DNA of 5,888 nucleotides, taken from positions 1 through 5,888 of the forward strand of contig NYVY01000093.1 in the NCBI GenBank assembly GCA_002684875.1. Reading direction: 5' to 3'. This stretch comes from Pseudomonadota bacterium. Its GTDB lineage: Bacteria > Pseudomonadota > Gammaproteobacteria > Burkholderiales > Burkholderiaceae_A. A model generated the notes under the pieces. That model ran no database searches. It had not been told where the DNA came from and saw nothing but the letters and a program-made list of their open reading frames with translations. Shown in pieces: positions 5,354 through 5,888 of the stretch (its first letter is position 1; each line of letters begins with the position of its first letter). Both the position numbers and the translations under genes were made by a program.

Positions 5354-5888
5354 TTACTCTCTCGGAGTGAATGTCAAAATAAGTTCTCCAGGTGGTATGG
5401 GTATTTCTTCTTTTGGGGGGTCTGGTAATGGTATTGATTGCTTGATCGCGTCCTGAACAGCAAAATCCCATTTAGGATTTCCACTTCTTTGGACAATTTC
5501 TAACTGTCTATATTGACCATTTTTTCTTATTACCTTAAAAACCACTCTTGGATTTTCAATAATTTTAGTTAAATCAAAAACAATTTTTCGTCTAATTTTT
5601 GAACGAATCTGCTCGCTGTAATTTGCTACTTCTCCAATACGTTGACCATCATCAGAGCCATTCGAAACACCAGCTAGCGTCTTATCATTATTCCCACCTT
5701 GATTGATATCAGTTATATTTAGGCTCGACATAGAATTTTTTAGACGCTCCATTTCATCATTGCGTTGTTTAGCTAATTTTTCTTTTCTTTCTTTTTCTTT
5801 CTTTTGTTTAGCTAATCTTTCTTTTCTTTCTTTTTCTTTCTTTTGTTTAGCTAATTTTTCTTTTCTTTCTTTTTCTTTCTTTTGTTTA
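5354..5888 (-). CDS. tolA: TolA, 3' part (coiled-coil domain II end and C-terminal domain III); 5' end outside window
   Basis: TolA spans the periplasm and transmits the TolQR proton-driven force to TolB and Pal. The window shows the last 177 residues. The first 40 or so are a charged helix of 13-residue repeats (KKEKERKEKLAKQ type), part of the long domain II. A polar Gly/Asn/Ser-rich linker follows. The TolA/TonB-like C-terminal domain begins at NYSEQIRSKIRRKIVF and continues through a strand with VVFKVIRKNGQ, then SGNPKWDFAVQDAI, and ends GELILTFTPRE. The SGNP-x-WD-x-AV motif and the IRxKIRR start identify TolA domain III. The ATG at 5752 lies inside the frame and is not the start, since the frame is open to the window edge. 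The gene precedes tolB by 98 nt on the same strand, as in the standard tolQRAB-pal order. Confidence 0.93.
   Translation of the reverse strand, partial: KQKKEKERKEKLAKQKKEKERKERLAKQKKEKERKEKLAKQRNDEMERLKNSMSSLNITDINQGGNNDKTLAGVSNGSDDGQRIGEVANYSEQIRSKIRRKIVFDLTKIIENPRVVFKVIRKNGQYRQLEIVQRSGNPKWDFAVQDAIKQSIPLPDPPKEEIPIPPGELILTFTPRE
5768..5888 (-). repeat. 39-bp in-frame tandem repeat encoding the TolA coiled coil
   Basis: Three full copies (5768-5806, 5807-5845, 5846-5884) and the start of a fourth run off the right edge. Copies 1 and 3 are identical, and copy 2 differs at one base (5817, C for T on the plus strand, giving Arg for Lys). Each unit encodes 13 residues of the KKEKERKEKLAKQ type. 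The coding strand of each unit is a run of almost 30 purines interrupted by TTAGCT. Because 39 is a multiple of three, gain or loss of copies keeps the frame. Confidence 0.95.

Noticed and set aside
5354..5752. A 132-residue protein starting at the ATG at 5752
   Set aside because: The frame is open and clearly TolA-like right up to the window edge, so this ATG is internal.
5768..5888. The regular 39-bp repeat as a CRISPR array or non-coding satellite
   Set aside because: Copies are directly adjacent with no spacers, and they encode an in-frame coiled coil of TolA.

Overview
The window looks like an AT-rich proteobacterial chromosome, and its core is the minus-strand end of a Tol-Pal operon. 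The order of transcription is tolA (3' part only, running off the right edge), tolB, pal, cpoB (ybgF), a YeeE/YedE-family transporter gene, and a tRNA-Lys(UUU). Several features remind me of Betaproteobacteria more than of enterics. These are the Pal start of the OmpA domain (VYFDYDSF followed by K-x-x-Y-x-x-LV), the ALFEDSEARREI start of mature CpoB with its LEPK linker, and the TolA C-terminus ending in TPRE. The low GC and short intergenic gaps suggest a streamlined, perhaps aquatic, member. This placement is from remembered family patterns and was not searched.

Left part (1-1346): two plus-strand genes, a partial small membrane protein and a 78-residue single-span membrane protein, followed by a convergent minus-strand gene for an uncharacterised cysteine-containing protein of about 145-170 residues. 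None can be given a function. Position 326-573 holds no convincing gene, only a weak hairpin and a consensus -10 box before the second small gene.

Middle (1347-2561): a complete tRNA-Lys(UUU) with encoded CCA, and upstream of it a nine-to-ten-span YeeE/YedE (TsuA-like) sulfur-compound transporter. The transporter start lies 3 nt after the cpoB stop, so it is almost certainly part of the tol-pal transcript. queE/queC are often found at this place in other proteobacteria.

Right part (2565-5888): CpoB (periplasmic coiled coil plus TPR), Pal (outer-membrane lipoprotein with a peptidoglycan-binding OmpA domain), TolB (periplasmic beta-propeller) and TolA (coiled coil and C-terminal domain). Together they form the proton-motive-force-driven trans-envelope machine that constricts the outer membrane at division, with CpoB linking it to septal peptidoglycan synthesis.

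I found no clearly new multi-gene system. The points most worth a second look are a near-perfect 39-bp tandem repeat in the tolA coiled coil, a strong promoter placed so that tolB mRNA would be leaderless, the coupling of a YeeE gene to the tol-pal operon, and a small minus-strand gene whose protein-like reading frame extends about 26 codons upstream of its first usable start codon.
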